Shown in pieces: positions 1 to 8,593 of a DNA stretch of 55,071 nucleotides (positions are counted from its first letter, which is position 1; every line of letters begins with the position of its first letter). Below the pieces are notes generated by a model. That model did no database searches and had not been told where the DNA came from. It saw nothing but the letters and a program-made list of their open reading frames with translations. The position numbers and the translations under genes are program-made. Source of the stretch: JAYSRU01 sp043720875 (lineage in GTDB: Bacteria > Bacteroidota > Bacteroidia > Flavobacteriales_D > Crocinitomicaceae); NCBI GenBank assembly GCA_043720875.1, contig JAYSRU010000268.1:1-55071 (forward strand). Direction: 5' to 3'.

Positions 1-275
1 CCACTCGACCAATTAATAAGTCCCAAAAGTAGGTTTTCATCTGCCCACGTGTCTGTAGAAATAATTGATCCGTCGCTTTGTGGATTAAAGAAACAATAAT
101 TCAAGATCGAATACTTTGAGTAATCAATCGTTTGAGGTTTTACTAATTTACTTCGGTCATACCATTGCCAATTTGGAAAATAGCCTACCACTTCGTGGCA
201 AGGTGACTGTGCAATTGATTGTAATGATCCGCTAAAAAATAGCAACGCGAGAAAGAGTTTATTTGTTTTGTTCAT
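1..275 (-). CDS. Glycoside hydrolase family 18 (chitinase-like) protein, 5' part only
   Basis: The ATG is at 273-275 and the gene runs off the left edge, so only about 91 residues are visible. They start with a signal peptide (about residues 1-23, hydrophobic core LFLALLFFSG, ending IAQ). Next come VVGYFPNWQWYDRS and YSKYSILNYCFFNP, the first beta strands of a GH18 barrel, where GYF/Y..W and the strand leading to N-Y-x-F are typical. GH18 enzymes hydrolyse chitin or related beta-1,4-GlcNAc polymers, here presumably outside the cell or in the periplasm. The catalytic DxxDxDxE motif would lie beyond the window, so activity cannot be judged; GH18 chitolectins without activity exist. A -7 box at 304-311 lies 28 bases upstream. 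Confidence 0.8.
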   Translation of the reverse strand, partial: MNKTNKLFLALLFFSGSLQSIAQSPCHEVVGYFPNWQWYDRSKLVKPQTIDYSKYSILNYCFFNPQSDGSIISTDTWADENLLLGLINWSS

Positions 276-303
276 TGGAATGTTGTTTTGAATATTTGAA
301 TCA

Positions 304-311
304 CAAAACTA
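304..311 (-). promoter_or_regulatory. -7 promoter box of the GH18 gene
   Basis: On the minus strand this reads TAGTTTTG, matching the Bacteroidota -7 consensus TAnnTTTG. It lies 28 bases before the GH18 ATG. No clear -33 TTG was found at the expected spacing. Confidence 0.45.
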
Positions 312-333
312 TCCTAGAAAAAGGGGATTAATA

Positions 334-375
334 TTTTTATGTCTATCGAATTGTTCAATTCGATAGACATAAAAA
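334..375. repeat. 19-bp perfect inverted repeat (hairpin or operator)
   Basis: The arms 334-352 and 357-375 are exact reverse complements (core ATGTCTATCGAATT) around the 4-base loop GTTC. It lies between the end of the AraC-type gene (419) and the GH18 promoter. The T run precedes the stem and the A run follows it on both strands, so a transcript would have the A/U tracts paired in the stem and no free U tail. That is not a standard intrinsic terminator. It could be an unusual terminator, an RNA stability element or a protein-binding site. Confidence 0.7.
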
Positions 376-418
376 AACTCTAAATACTTGTATTTACTGA
401 CATCCGCTTGTATCTCAT

Positions 419-1954
419 TTATTTATCATAATTGTCTCTCGTGTTTTTAAAATGCGATGGAGATAGTCCAGTGATTTTTTTAAAACTAGTGTTAAACGTA
501 GAAATTGATGTATATCCCACCATTTTTGAAATGCCTTCAATACTATAAAAATCAAATTCAGGCGAAGCAAGCAGTTTTCGCGCTTGGGTAATTCTAATTT
601 TATTGATCCAATTACTGTAATTTTCTTTGTAATACAAATTAATTGCTTCAGAAAGATAGGTTCTATTCGAGTTCAGTTTTTTTGCTATTTTTTCTAAAGT
701 AATGGTAGAATTTTCATATAACTTTTTATCGAACATCAACTTTTCCAATTCAATAATTAGCTGCATATTAACATCCTTAGATTCGGAATCAACCTTAAGC
801 CTAGTTTCGGTGTTTCTTGCTAATTCAACATTTTGAGACACTAGAACTTTATTTTTTCTTTTGATGTTACTCAATAAGATCAAAATCCCAAAGAGAGCTA
901 AACTTATAAGTGTCAAAGAAACGATTAAAATTAATTGTTGCTTCCTTTTCAATTTCAATATCTGAGTCAATCGCTGTTTTTGCTTTTTCTCATATTTCAA
1001 TTTGGTATCTATTTCAAAAACTGCTATGGCTTCTGAAATTTTATCCAATGCCAATAAGGAATTCAAACTATCCATGTCTCGAAGACTATTCACTGCCTCT
1101 TTATATTGCCCAGAAGCAGTTAAATTATAACTTTCCGAGTTTGCAATATTCCTTAACGTCAAATTCATCCCGTGTTTAAGCGCAATTTGTTTCGATTTCG
1201 ACAAGAAATAATTCTCTAATTCAAAATTTCCTTTTACTTCATGAATGGAGGCCAAAATGATGACTGTTTTGTATTCATCAAGGTAACTGTACTCTTCATG
1301 ACTCTTCATGAATTCAAGTGCCTGATTACAAAAATAAAGCGCTTTTTCAGGATCATTGTTCAACGTAAGAGCAGAAAATGCAAGGTTGGTTCTTAAAGAA
1401 ACATAATAAGCCATCACGCCATTATTCTCAAGAGCAAGAGCTCGTTTGTAATAAAATAAAGTCTTTTTTGGTTCTATAAAATTTGCATAAAATCCTTGAT
1501 TTACAAATGCACTTTTTAACTCGTCTAATTGATTTGATTTCTTTAAATAATTAATGCTTTTTTCATTGTACGTATAAGCCAAATTCGTATTATTTGACAA
1601 ATACATGAATCGTGCATAAACTAGATAATATATCCCATTTAAATAATTATCCCTTTTACCAATTCTGTCTTTCACATTTACAAGCATTTTAAATGCTTTT
1701 TGATTAAATGATAATTCTAAAATCGTTTTAATATATGCTAGTTCATTGATTATTTTGACTCTTTGGTTGTGTGACTCACTATTATAGCTATTGTATGCAC
1801 TATCTAGTTCTTGTAGATTATTCAGTTTAGAATATTCTCTTACAAAAGATTGGAGCGAAATTCTTTGCCGAATCAAGACCTTTTTATTCGGATTTGAAAA
1901 TGAATTCAACCCTAAAATTATAGTAAAAAACAAAAAAACTATTTTGGTCTTCAT
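419..1954 (-). CDS. Membrane-anchored TPR / AraC-family transcriptional regulator
   Basis: This 511-residue protein has a signal-like hydrophobic N-terminus (residues 1-20), a helical TPR-like region (about 30-330, with units such as KKTLFYYKRALALENN), one transmembrane segment (about 335-361) and a C-terminal AraC DNA-binding domain (about 415-511). The second helix-turn-helix is visible as GISKMVGYTSISTFNTSFKK followed by GLSPSHFK. This TPR-TM-AraC layout is a known Bacteroidota type: the TPR part probably senses something in the periplasm and the cytoplasmic part binds DNA. The target is unknown. The GH18 gene directly downstream on the same strand is a candidate, but only by position. The ATG start has a good promoter in front of it. 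Confidence 0.85.
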   Translation of the reverse strand: MKTKIVFLFFTIILGLNSFSNPNKKVLIRQRISLQSFVREYSKLNNLQELDSAYNSYNSESHNQRVKIINELAYIKTILELSFNQKAFKMLVNVKDRIGKRDNYLNGIYYLVYARFMYLSNNTNLAYTYNEKSINYLKKSNQLDELKSAFVNQGFYANFIEPKKTLFYYKRALALENNGVMAYYVSLRTNLAFSALTLNNDPEKALYFCNQALEFMKSHEEYSYLDEYKTVIILASIHEVKGNFELENYFLSKSKQIALKHGMNLTLRNIANSESYNLTASGQYKEAVNSLRDMDSLNSLLALDKISEAIAVFEIDTKLKYEKKQKQRLTQILKLKRKQQLILIVSLTLISLALFGILILLSNIKRKNKVLVSQNVELARNTETRLKVDSESKDVNMQLIIELEKLMFDKKLYENSTITLEKIAKKLNSNRTYLSEAINLYYKENYSNWINKIRITQARKLLASPEFDFYSIEGISKMVGYTSISTFNTSFKKITGLSPSHFKNTRDNYDK

Positions 1955-1970
1955 TCGAAGTTAATTTTTA

Positions 1971-1998
1971 CGAAAGTAGTTAAAGCGCGTTCAACAAA
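1971..1998 (-). promoter_or_regulatory. Promoter of the TPR/AraC regulator
   Basis: The minus strand carries TTTG (1995-1998), a 16-base spacer, then TACTTTCG (1971-1978), which resembles the Bacteroidota -33/-7 pair with TTCG in place of TTTG. The -7 box ends 16 bases before the ATG. Confidence 0.5.
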
Positions 1999-2141
1999 CA
2001 ATATTATCCATCAACATAAAACGAGGTAGATAAAATAACTAGCCAAAAAGTAATAAATTCATAGATTAGGCGAGAGATGTTCAAAATAAAGCAATTTTGA
2101 AATTAAAAACAGTATTTTTTACATCAATGCAACCTCTAACG

Positions 2142-2149
2142 TATATTTG
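2142..2149 (+). promoter_or_regulatory. -7 promoter box of the choice-of-anchor L protein gene
   Basis: TATATTTG followed by C is an exact match to the TAnnTTTG box and lies 26 bases before the ATG at 2176. Confidence 0.55.
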
Positions 2150-2175
2150 CAGTCTGATTAAAAAATCAATTCATT

Positions 2176-4395
2176 ATGTCTAAAAAACTAATTTACATCT
2201 TTTTAAGCTTTTCTCTTTTCATTGGAAAAATGCAAGCTCAAATTGCAGTTCAAAATTTGTTAACTCCTGCACAAGTTGTGCAACAAGTTTTACTTGGAAG
2301 CGGTGTTACAGCAAGTAACATTCAATACAATGGGAGTGCATTAGCTGCAACAGCAGTAAAACCGAATGTTGCTACGTATACTTCTCCGTTAAATCCAACT
2401 TTTCCAATTCAAAATGGGATTTTGTTAACTTCAGGTCAAGCAGTTGTTGCAGCGGGTCCGAATAGTTCTCCTAGTTTGAGTAACGCTGCTGGAACTATTC
2501 TAGTAAATGACGTAGACCTTACCGAATTGTCAAATGCAGGAACTTCTGGTGCTCCCACCAACGGTGTAGCGTTGGAATTCGATTTTACACCTTCAGGTAA
2601 TGTTATTTCTTTTAAATATATTTTTGGTTCGGAAGAATACCCTGAATTTTTACAATACGGTGATGCCTTTGGTTTCTTTCTTTCAGGTCCAGGAATTGCC
2701 GGAACATTTGCTAATGGTGCCATCAATTTAGCCACGTTACCAAGCTTAGCAAATGTTTCTGTGCCTACAGTAAATAATGGTGCAGCTAATGCTGGCCCAT
2801 GTGTAAATTGCGCATTTTATGCCCACAATGTAGGAGGATTGTCTTATGGAACTGCGATACAATATGATGGCGCGACTGTAGTACTCACCGCTACAGCAAC
2901 GGTAGTTTGTGGTCAACAATATCACATTAAACTAGGCGTTTGTAATACAGGAGACCAAGCATATGACACAGGGGTAATTATCGAAGCTCAATCGTTTAGC
3001 TCACCTGCTGTACAGGTCACAACCCCTCCATCTATAAACACCACTATATCAAACGATTCACTAACAGCTGAGCGTTGTGAGACAGCCTCGTTTTGGTTGA
3101 TCCGTCCTCCGGGGTCTGATACTTCAGTTATTACATTGCCTTATATTATAGGTGGAACTGCAATTAATGGTACAGATTATGTCAACATCCCATCAAGTGT
3201 TACATTTGCTGTAGGTGTTGATAGTGTACTTTTAGTAATCGACCCAAACATAGACGGGATTACGGAAGGAATTGAAACGGTAACAATCACTATTGCAACC
3301 GTAAATTTATGTGGCGACACAGTATTTTCGACGAGTACTATATATATCTACGATGGTCCGGTTTTAACACTTACTGCAAATAACGCCAACTCTTGTGCCG
3401 GCGCACAAGTTACATCAACAGCTGTTGCAGGAAACGGATTTACACCTTACACGTATGCTTGGAGTACTGGGCAAACTACCCCTGGTGTTACGTTAAATTC
3501 ATCTAACGTAAATCCAGACACAACGTACACAGTTACAGCGACTGATGCCTGCGGGTATACACAAGTGCAAACCATCACAGTTACCTCAACCTCTTTGCCT
3601 ATAATTGATTCGTTAGTAACCTACCCTTCAAGTGGTTGTGGACTTAATGATGGTGTGGTTCAAGCATTTGTTTCTAATGTTACAACTGTACCACAACAAC
3701 CCGTTTATTTGTGGACAGGACCTGGAGCTGGAAGTCCTTCGTTTATTCAAGCCTCAGTTTGGACGAATCGTCCTCCGGGATGGTATTACTTTACCATAAC
3801 GGATATTAATACTGGTTGTGTGGCGCAAGATAGCGCTCTTGTTACTCAAAATAACGTTCCTGTTGCAGCAGTATTAGCTGTTCCCGTATCTGGAAACCAA
3901 CCGCTTGATGTTACATTCTATAACGGCAGTACAGGTGCAAACACTTATGTATGGAATTTTGGTAACGGAGTCATCCTTCCAACTACCAGTACATCAACTC
4001 AAGCACAAACCTACATGTATGGAACTTATTTAGTTTCGTTGATTGCAAGCATTAATGGTAATTGTCCTGACACTGCTTGGGTTACAATAACCGTTGATTC
4101 TTTGCCGCCTGTTCTTCCTTTAACCTGGAGCATGCCTAATATATTCACGCCGGATGGTGATAATATTAATGAAATGTTTGATGTAGATTCTAAAAACGCT
4201 AAAGATATTCAGTTAATTATTTTCAACCGTTGGGGAGAAGTTATGTACGAAGGTTCAGGTTTAAATCCTGCATGGGATGGAAGTTTTAAAGGAACCCCTG
4301 CAACAGATGGCACATATTTCTATAAAGTAAAGGTATTTGGCATGCAAACGGAAATTGAAGAAGGACAAGGATTCCTTCATCTCACCAGAAAATAA
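2176..4395 (+). CDS. Choice-of-anchor L / PKD surface protein with T9SS type B sorting domain
   Basis: This 739-residue exported protein starts with a signal peptide (1-21, ending MQA). Residues about 22-275 match the choice-of-anchor L domain, including FKYIFGSEEYPEF and DAFGFFLSGPG. Residues about 288-395 look like a Calx-beta repeat (GTAINGTDYVNIP, DGITEGIETVTITI). Residues about 565-640 form a PKD-like domain (TYVWNFGNG, YMYGTYLVSLIA). Residues 653-739 are the gliding motility-associated, type B T9SS sorting domain (PNIFTPDGDNINEMF, FNRWGEVMYE, DGTYFYKVKV). It is probably carried over the outer membrane by T9SS and held at or released from the surface, where beta-rich domains suggest adhesion or binding. 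The ligand is unknown. A strong terminator follows, so it is likely monocistronic. Confidence 0.9.
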   Translation: MSKKLIYIFLSFSLFIGKMQAQIAVQNLLTPAQVVQQVLLGSGVTASNIQYNGSALAATAVKPNVATYTSPLNPTFPIQNGILLTSGQAVVAAGPNSSPSLSNAAGTILVNDVDLTELSNAGTSGAPTNGVALEFDFTPSGNVISFKYIFGSEEYPEFLQYGDAFGFFLSGPGIAGTFANGAINLATLPSLANVSVPTVNNGAANAGPCVNCAFYAHNVGGLSYGTAIQYDGATVVLTATATVVCGQQYHIKLGVCNTGDQAYDTGVIIEAQSFSSPAVQVTTPPSINTTISNDSLTAERCETASFWLIRPPGSDTSVITLPYIIGGTAINGTDYVNIPSSVTFAVGVDSVLLVIDPNIDGITEGIETVTITIATVNLCGDTVFSTSTIYIYDGPVLTLTANNANSCAGAQVTSTAVAGNGFTPYTYAWSTGQTTPGVTLNSSNVNPDTTYTVTATDACGYTQVQTITVTSTSLPIIDSLVTYPSSGCGLNDGVVQAFVSNVTTVPQQPVYLWTGPGAGSPSFIQASVWTNRPPGWYYFTITDINTGCVAQDSALVTQNNVPVAAVLAVPVSGNQPLDVTFYNGSTGANTYVWNFGNGVILPTTSTSTQAQTYMYGTYLVSLIASINGNCPDTAWVTITVDSLPPVLPLTWSMPNIFTPDGDNINEMFDVDSKNAKDIQLIIFNRWGEVMYEGSGLNPAWDGSFKGTPATDGTYFYKVKVFGMQTEIEEGQGFLHLTRK

Positions 4396-4415
4396 GCTTA
4401 TCTAAACAATATTCT

Positions 4416-4453
4416 CAACAAAGAGTAGTTCAAAATCGAACTACTCTTTGTTG
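4416..4453 (+). terminator. Intrinsic terminator after the choice-of-anchor L gene
   Basis: A perfect 16-bp stem (CAACAAAGAGTAGTTC with its reverse complement) around a 6-base loop is followed by TTTT. It starts 21 bases after the stop codon. Confidence 0.85.
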
Positions 4454-4474
4454 TTTTAAGGACTTTGTATTTAT

Positions 4475-4482
4475 TATTTTCG
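4475..4482 (+). promoter_or_regulatory. -7 promoter box of the tandem OmpA-domain gene
   Basis: TATTTTCG fits the TAnnTTCG variant seen several times in this window. A TTG ends 21 bases upstream (4451-4453), and the ATG follows 22 bases downstream. Confidence 0.4.
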
Positions 4483-4504
4483 CAACCTAAAACTGAGCGA
4501 TTTA

Positions 4505-5335
4505 ATGAGACATATTCTATTATCCATATTCACTATAACTATGTCGGGTTTGTCAATGGCACAAACCTCCAACATCCGATTAATAGATTCAGTATCACTG
4601 TTTTTTCGCTACAACGATTACCTTGTAATTAATGCCGAAAGTCTGTCTCAAAAACTACAAACCTATAAAGAGGAAGAAGGAATTGCATTCAAAATTAACG
4701 GATACTCAGATACACTTGGACCAACCCAATACAATCAGTATCTTTCTGAGAAGCGTAACGAAGAAACAAGAAGCTACATTGTTGAGTTTTTACCAAATGC
4801 CAATGTTCAAGATGTTGCCTACGGTGAAAATAACAAATACAATAGGTTCAAGGCTTCAACAGCAAGACGTGTAGATATTTTTGTATACCAACACGACAAA
4901 CCAGCAGAAGAGGTTAAACGCTTAAATCCAAAAATAACTCAAGCAATTGTAATTGATTCTGTACAAAAGAAAAAAAATACTAGAATTCAACTAGGAAAAA
5001 AGCAAATATTGACAATCATGTTTGTTCCTGATGAAGCTATTATTTTACCAGAATCCTTTTCAGAAGTTGAATCACTATATAAAACCCTAGTGTCATTGGA
5101 TGATTATAAGATTGAATTACATGGCCATGTTTGTTGTTTCAATGAAAAAAAATTATCTAAGCGCCGCGCTAAAACAATAAAGCAATTGTTAGTCGCAAAG
5201 GGAATTGATAAGAATCGAATTAAAATTTATGGACACGGAAATTCTCAACCGATCACTGAAGAACGAACTGAGCGTGAAAAGGCAGAAAATAGAAGAGTTG
5301 AAGTGTTATTTAAACCGATGAAACCCAGAAAATAA
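4505..5335 (+). CDS. Exported protein with two OmpA-like domains
   Basis: The 276-residue protein has a signal peptide (1-19, ending SMAQ) and no obvious beta-barrel. Residues about 45-140 resemble an OmpA C-terminal domain: INGYSDTLG, then NQYLSEKRNEETRSYI and ARRVDIFVY. Residues about 165-275 repeat the pattern: LHGHVCCFNEKKLSKRRAK, KIYGHGNSQPI and NRRVEVLF. OmpA domains bind the diaminopimelate of peptidoglycan. The first copy keeps the Asp after the G-Y/H-S/T motif, but the second has VCC there and a shortened loop, so it may bind poorly or differently. It is probably periplasmic, linking peptidoglycan to another envelope part. The partner is not evident. Confidence 0.75.
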   Translation: MRHILLSIFTITMSGLSMAQTSNIRLIDSVSLFFRYNDYLVINAESLSQKLQTYKEEEGIAFKINGYSDTLGPTQYNQYLSEKRNEETRSYIVEFLPNANVQDVAYGENNKYNRFKASTARRVDIFVYQHDKPAEEVKRLNPKITQAIVIDSVQKKKNTRIQLGKKQILTIMFVPDEAIILPESFSEVESLYKTLVSLDDYKIELHGHVCCFNEKKLSKRRAKTIKQLLVAKGIDKNRIKIYGHGNSQPITEERTEREKAENRRVEVLFKPMKPRK

Positions 5336-5406
5336 ATTGACTTATTTAGATTCAAAATAATTTAAAACAATCTTTGGAAAAATAGCGTGCTATTTGAATT
5401 ATTTAT

Positions 5407-5414
5407 TACTTTTG
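5407..5414 (+). promoter_or_regulatory. -7 promoter box of the 52-residue membrane protein gene
   Basis: TACTTTTG is an exact TAnnTTTG match, 37 bases before the ATG at 5452. It supports the small downstream frame being a real gene. Confidence 0.45.
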
Positions 5415-5451
5415 CAATGCGCACATTAGCGCAATCAATACACAGCGCATT

Positions 5452-5610
5452 ATGAGTCTTTTTGGAATCGCATTATTTTTAATCATTGGAGGCATGGCCT
5501 TTTGGTTATTGTTCTTTTTGTTGTTTTTCATCGTTCCATATTGGATTAGCTTAGGGATTTTTGATAAAATGCGTCCTAAGAAAATTTTTGACGAAGAAAC
5601 ACCCGCTTAA
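5452..5610 (+). CDS. Small hydrophobic membrane protein (52 residues)
   Basis: An ATG at 5452 opens a 52-codon frame ending in TAA at 5608-5610. The product starts MSLFGIALFLIIGGMAFWLL, continues with a second very hydrophobic stretch (FFLLFFIVPYWISLGIF), and ends with a short charged tail (DKMRPKKIFDEETPA). That gives one long or two short membrane segments with a charged cytoplasmic end. I do not recognise the family. Support comes from the promoter box upstream, the coherent membrane-protein composition and the lack of any competing gene. It could be a stress-related or complex-stabilising small membrane protein, but nothing in the sequence shows its role. Confidence 0.6.
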   Translation: MSLFGIALFLIIGGMAFWLLFFLLFFIVPYWISLGIFDKMRPKKIFDEETPA

Positions 5611-5966
5611 TTCAATTCAGCTTTCTTTAAATTTTCTGCAGTTGTTGCACTATTTCTTTGTGCCCTACAACTAATCCATTGTTTGAATGCGTTCATTAAT
5701 TTAATGTACAATTATTCTCATTTTACGCTTCTCTTTAACTCCACTTCGTTGTAATTAAAATTCGTGGTTACAATCGTATTACCTCAATTCTCCAATCCAT
5801 TTTAACGTGGAACTTAATATCATTCAAGGTCATTGTTAATGCAACTTATGCGCAACTGCGATTTAGCTGATGTAAATTTGTTCATTGTTATCCGATCAAA
5901 AAGCAAATAAAAAAGCAACAGCATAACTTAATCATCCTACTCTTTATCTAAGGTGTTCGAACAAAA
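5611..5966. other. Long intergenic stretch with no recognisable gene
   Basis: About 350 bases between the small membrane protein and the dsbD terminator. I see no convincing reading frame on either strand, no tRNA-like fold and no clear repeat. It could hold a 3' untranslated region or a decayed gene. Confidence 0.5.
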
Positions 5967-5992
5967 AAAGGCTTCCAATAATGAAAGCCTTT
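5967..5992 (-). terminator. Intrinsic terminator of the dsbD unit
   Basis: Read on the minus strand, AAAGGCTT pairs with AAGCCTTT around a 10-base loop and is followed by a run of seven T. It starts 20 bases after the dsbD stop codon. Confidence 0.8.
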
Positions 5993-6012
5993 AATCTATA
6001 TCTAGTTACAAA

Positions 6013-8067
6013 TTACTTAAATTGCTGAATTCCCTTTTCTAAAAATCTTTTGTACTCTTTAATATTAGGCGTATATCCAATTGGAACAGTTAAGTCATTC
6101 CCATTCGCATCACGAATAACGTATAATGGTTGTTGAGACGTTTTATAGCGCTCTATTTGATACTCGCTCCACTTATTACCAATATTCAATAAATCGCCCT
6201 TCAGTGTTTTAGAATAGTGCACTTCCGATGCTGGTAACGCCTCTCTATCGTCACAATACAAGGAAACAATTACAACATCATTTTGAAGGGTTGGTAGAAT
6301 GTCTGAATTTGTCCAAACGGAAGACTCCGTTTTACGACAATTCGCGCATGAATGACCTGTAAAATCGACCAAAAGTGGTTTGTTAATCTCTTTTGCATAT
6401 GCCTCAGCCAATTTCAAATCCTTAAATACGTATATACTTCCTCCATTTATTGCATGTGTATGAGACTTGTATTTTTCAAAAGCAGGATTTTCAAAAATTG
6501 CTCCTTTTAGACTAACTTCACCACGAGAAAACTTGAAGTTATCCTCACTATGGTGAATTGGAGGGGCTATACCATCAATAATCTTTAGTGGTGCGCCCCA
6601 AAGTCCTGGAAGCAAGTAAAGTGAAAAGATGATCGAGGTTATAGCAAACATAAAACGAGGCACAGAAACATGCTTCAAATCCGAGTCATGTGAGAATTTG
6701 ATTTTTCCAAGAAGGTAAACGCCGATAATAAAGAATACCACTACCCATACCGCTACAAATATCTCGCGTGTTATTAATTCCCAATGGTAAGCCAAATCTG
6801 CAGCCGAAAGGAATTTCAAAGCCAACGCTATTTCCAATAATCCAAGTACAACTTTGACAGAGTTTAACCATCCACCTGATTGCGGTAAGCCGTTTAACAT
6901 TTTAGGGAAAATAGCAAATAATGTAAAGGGTAACGCCAATGCAAATGAAAACCCTGCCATTCCAACCATAGGCGCAACAATACCTCCACTAGAGGCATCT
7001 ATTAGCAACGTTCCGATGATTGGACCAGTACACGAAAATGAAACCAATATTAATACAAAAGCCATAAACACAGGCCCCATGATTCCGCCCTTATCCGCTT
7101 TGCTATCTGCTTTATTGATCCAACTGTTCGGCATCGTAATTTCGTAAGCTCCTAAGAAAGAAAAAGCGAAGAACATAAAGATGGCGAAAAAGAATAGGTT
7201 CATCCAGACGTTACTCGCCAGTTGGTTTAAACTAGCACCGTTGAAGAATAGCGCAGCAATAAAACCAATCAGTACATATACCGCAACGATAGAAAAACCA
7301 TAAACTCCAGCATTAAAAAGAACATTTTTCTGTTTCAAAAAGAAGGTAACAGTCATTGGAATCATTGGGAAAAGACACGGTGTAAAAATTGCAGCCAAAC
7401 CTCCTAAAAATCCTAATATGAATTGCAACCATAAACTTCTGTTTTGTTTGGGAGCAGTAAGATTAATTACTTTTTTCGGCGCTTGACTTACTGTCTCATT
7501 GGTCAAACTTGGATCTGTTGAAGCCACAGCAACGGTATCTTCAACTTTTGGTGTGTCTTCAATTATTGCAGCGATGGTATAACTTGCTCCATCAATAACA
7601 ACTTTACCTTTCTGTGTTGGTGGAAACAAACATCCATTCTCATCACAAACTTGAAAATCATACTTAAAATCTATGGTTGTTTTGTCTTTCGATAAAACTT
7701 GAACCTTTTGCTTAAATGTTATAGATTTCTCAAAATACAAATGGGTTCCTAACTCATCTTTATGGGCAACACATTTTTGTCCATCCACCGCTTTTCCAAT
7801 AAACTTAACGGCTTTATTTTGAGTAAAAACAAATGCGGTTGGAAAACCTGTTCCATCTGCATCATCTGGTTTATGATTGATAGAATAAATATGCCAACCG
7901 TCAACCAACGTTGCTTTAATTAAAATATTAGCATGACTGTCATCTAATTTTTCAACACTATATTTAAAACTAACTTTTTTATCCCACGTATCTGCTCCTT
8001 GAGAAAACGCAATACTACCAGTTACAACACTATAGAATAGAACTACTAAATAAATGAACTTTGACAT
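6013..8067 (-). CDS. dsbD: Thiol:disulfide interchange protein DsbD
   Basis: The 684-residue protein carries reducing power from cytoplasmic thioredoxin through the inner membrane to periplasmic thiol proteins. Its parts in order: signal peptide (1-23), N-terminal DsbD-alpha domain with the Cys pair C141/C146 (VCDENGCLFPP), a membrane domain from about 212 to 485 with C231 in FTPCLFP and C346 in FSCTGP (the two membrane redox cysteines), and a C-terminal thioredoxin-like domain with C574-A-N-C577 (FTGHSCANCRKTE). All six cysteines expected for a working relay are present. It lies 27 bases downstream of a free-standing copy of the N-terminal domain on the same strand, so the two are probably co-transcribed, and a terminator follows. 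Confidence 0.92.
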   Translation of the reverse strand: MSKFIYLVVLFYSVVTGSIAFSQGADTWDKKVSFKYSVEKLDDSHANILIKATLVDGWHIYSINHKPDDADGTGFPTAFVFTQNKAVKFIGKAVDGQKCVAHKDELGTHLYFEKSITFKQKVQVLSKDKTTIDFKYDFQVCDENGCLFPPTQKGKVVIDGASYTIAAIIEDTPKVEDTVAVASTDPSLTNETVSQAPKKVINLTAPKQNRSLWLQFILGFLGGLAAIFTPCLFPMIPMTVTFFLKQKNVLFNAGVYGFSIVAVYVLIGFIAALFFNGASLNQLASNVWMNLFFFAIFMFFAFSFLGAYEITMPNSWINKADSKADKGGIMGPVFMAFVLILVSFSCTGPIIGTLLIDASSGGIVAPMVGMAGFSFALALPFTLFAIFPKMLNGLPQSGGWLNSVKVVLGLLEIALALKFLSAADLAYHWELITREIFVAVWVVVFFIIGVYLLGKIKFSHDSDLKHVSVPRFMFAITSIIFSLYLLPGLWGAPLKIIDGIAPPIHHSEDNFKFSRGEVSLKGAIFENPAFEKYKSHTHAINGGSIYVFKDLKLAEAYAKEINKPLLVDFTGHSCANCRKTESSVWTNSDILPTLQNDVVIVSLYCDDREALPASEVHYSKTLKGDLLNIGNKWSEYQIERYKTSQQPLYVIRDANGNDLTVPIGYTPNIKEYKRFLEKGIQQFK

Positions 8068-8094
8068 ACTATTTGATTTTTGAATTGGAAAAAA

Positions 8095-8520
8095 TTACAA
8101 TACTATTTTTATCTTTTTATCTGTGGGAGGAATACACATTTGGTCATTACACACCATAAAAGTAACCGTAAACTCATATTCTCCAGGCTTCTCGAAATGC
8201 GCGTATTGTCTAAACGTTGCATGATTCATAAAACTACTTATGTTCGCTTCAAAGTTTGGGTCGTAATGTGTTTCAGGAATTGATTCTCTTATTGGTCCGT
8301 GAATGTGCAACAGCTCTGATGTTGGAAAAGAAAAAGAAGTAGGAATTGGACCTGAATCACCTGTAAGATTGACACTATATAAATGCCAATTCTTGCCGAT
8401 AGTTGCTTCTATTACTATTAATGAACTATCGGGCTTAAACGTGGCAGACCAAACTACCTCATCTTGACCAAAAGAAACATTTAATAACAAAAAAGAAAAC
8501 AAGGAAAACAAAAATTTCAT
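8095..8520 (-). CDS. Free-standing DsbD N-terminal-like periplasmic domain protein
   Basis: The 141-residue protein has a signal peptide (1-18, ending SFG/Q) and one domain matching the N-terminal domain of DsbD (WSATFKPDSS, GKNWHLYSVN, EYEFTVTFMVCNDQMCIPP). The two cysteines C124 and C129 sit as in the downstream DsbD (C141/C146), so it should be redox active. It has no membrane or thioredoxin domain. Together with dsbD, 27 bases downstream, it may act as an extra periplasmic acceptor that takes electrons from the DsbD thioredoxin domain and passes them to other substrates. That role is inference. It probably arose by duplication of the dsbD 5' end, and the two are now clearly divergent. Confidence 0.8.
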   Translation of the reverse strand: MKFLFSLFSFLLLNVSFGQDEVVWSATFKPDSSLIVIEATIGKNWHLYSVNLTGDSGPIPTSFSFPTSELLHIHGPIRESIPETHYDPNFEANISSFMNHATFRQYAHFEKPGEYEFTVTFMVCNDQMCIPPTDKKIKIVL

Positions 8521-8524
8521 GATG

Positions 8525-8532
8525 CGAAGATA
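8525..8532 (-). promoter_or_regulatory. -7 promoter box of the DsbD-domain/dsbD unit
   Basis: The minus strand reads TATCTTCG only 4 bases before the ATG. If this box is used, the mRNA would start at or beside the start codon, giving a nearly leaderless transcript. Confidence 0.4.
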
Positions 8533-8593
8533 AGTAATTGTTCATGATACAGAAAAATTAGTGCTAATTATTCTTGGAATCCTAACAAAAAAA

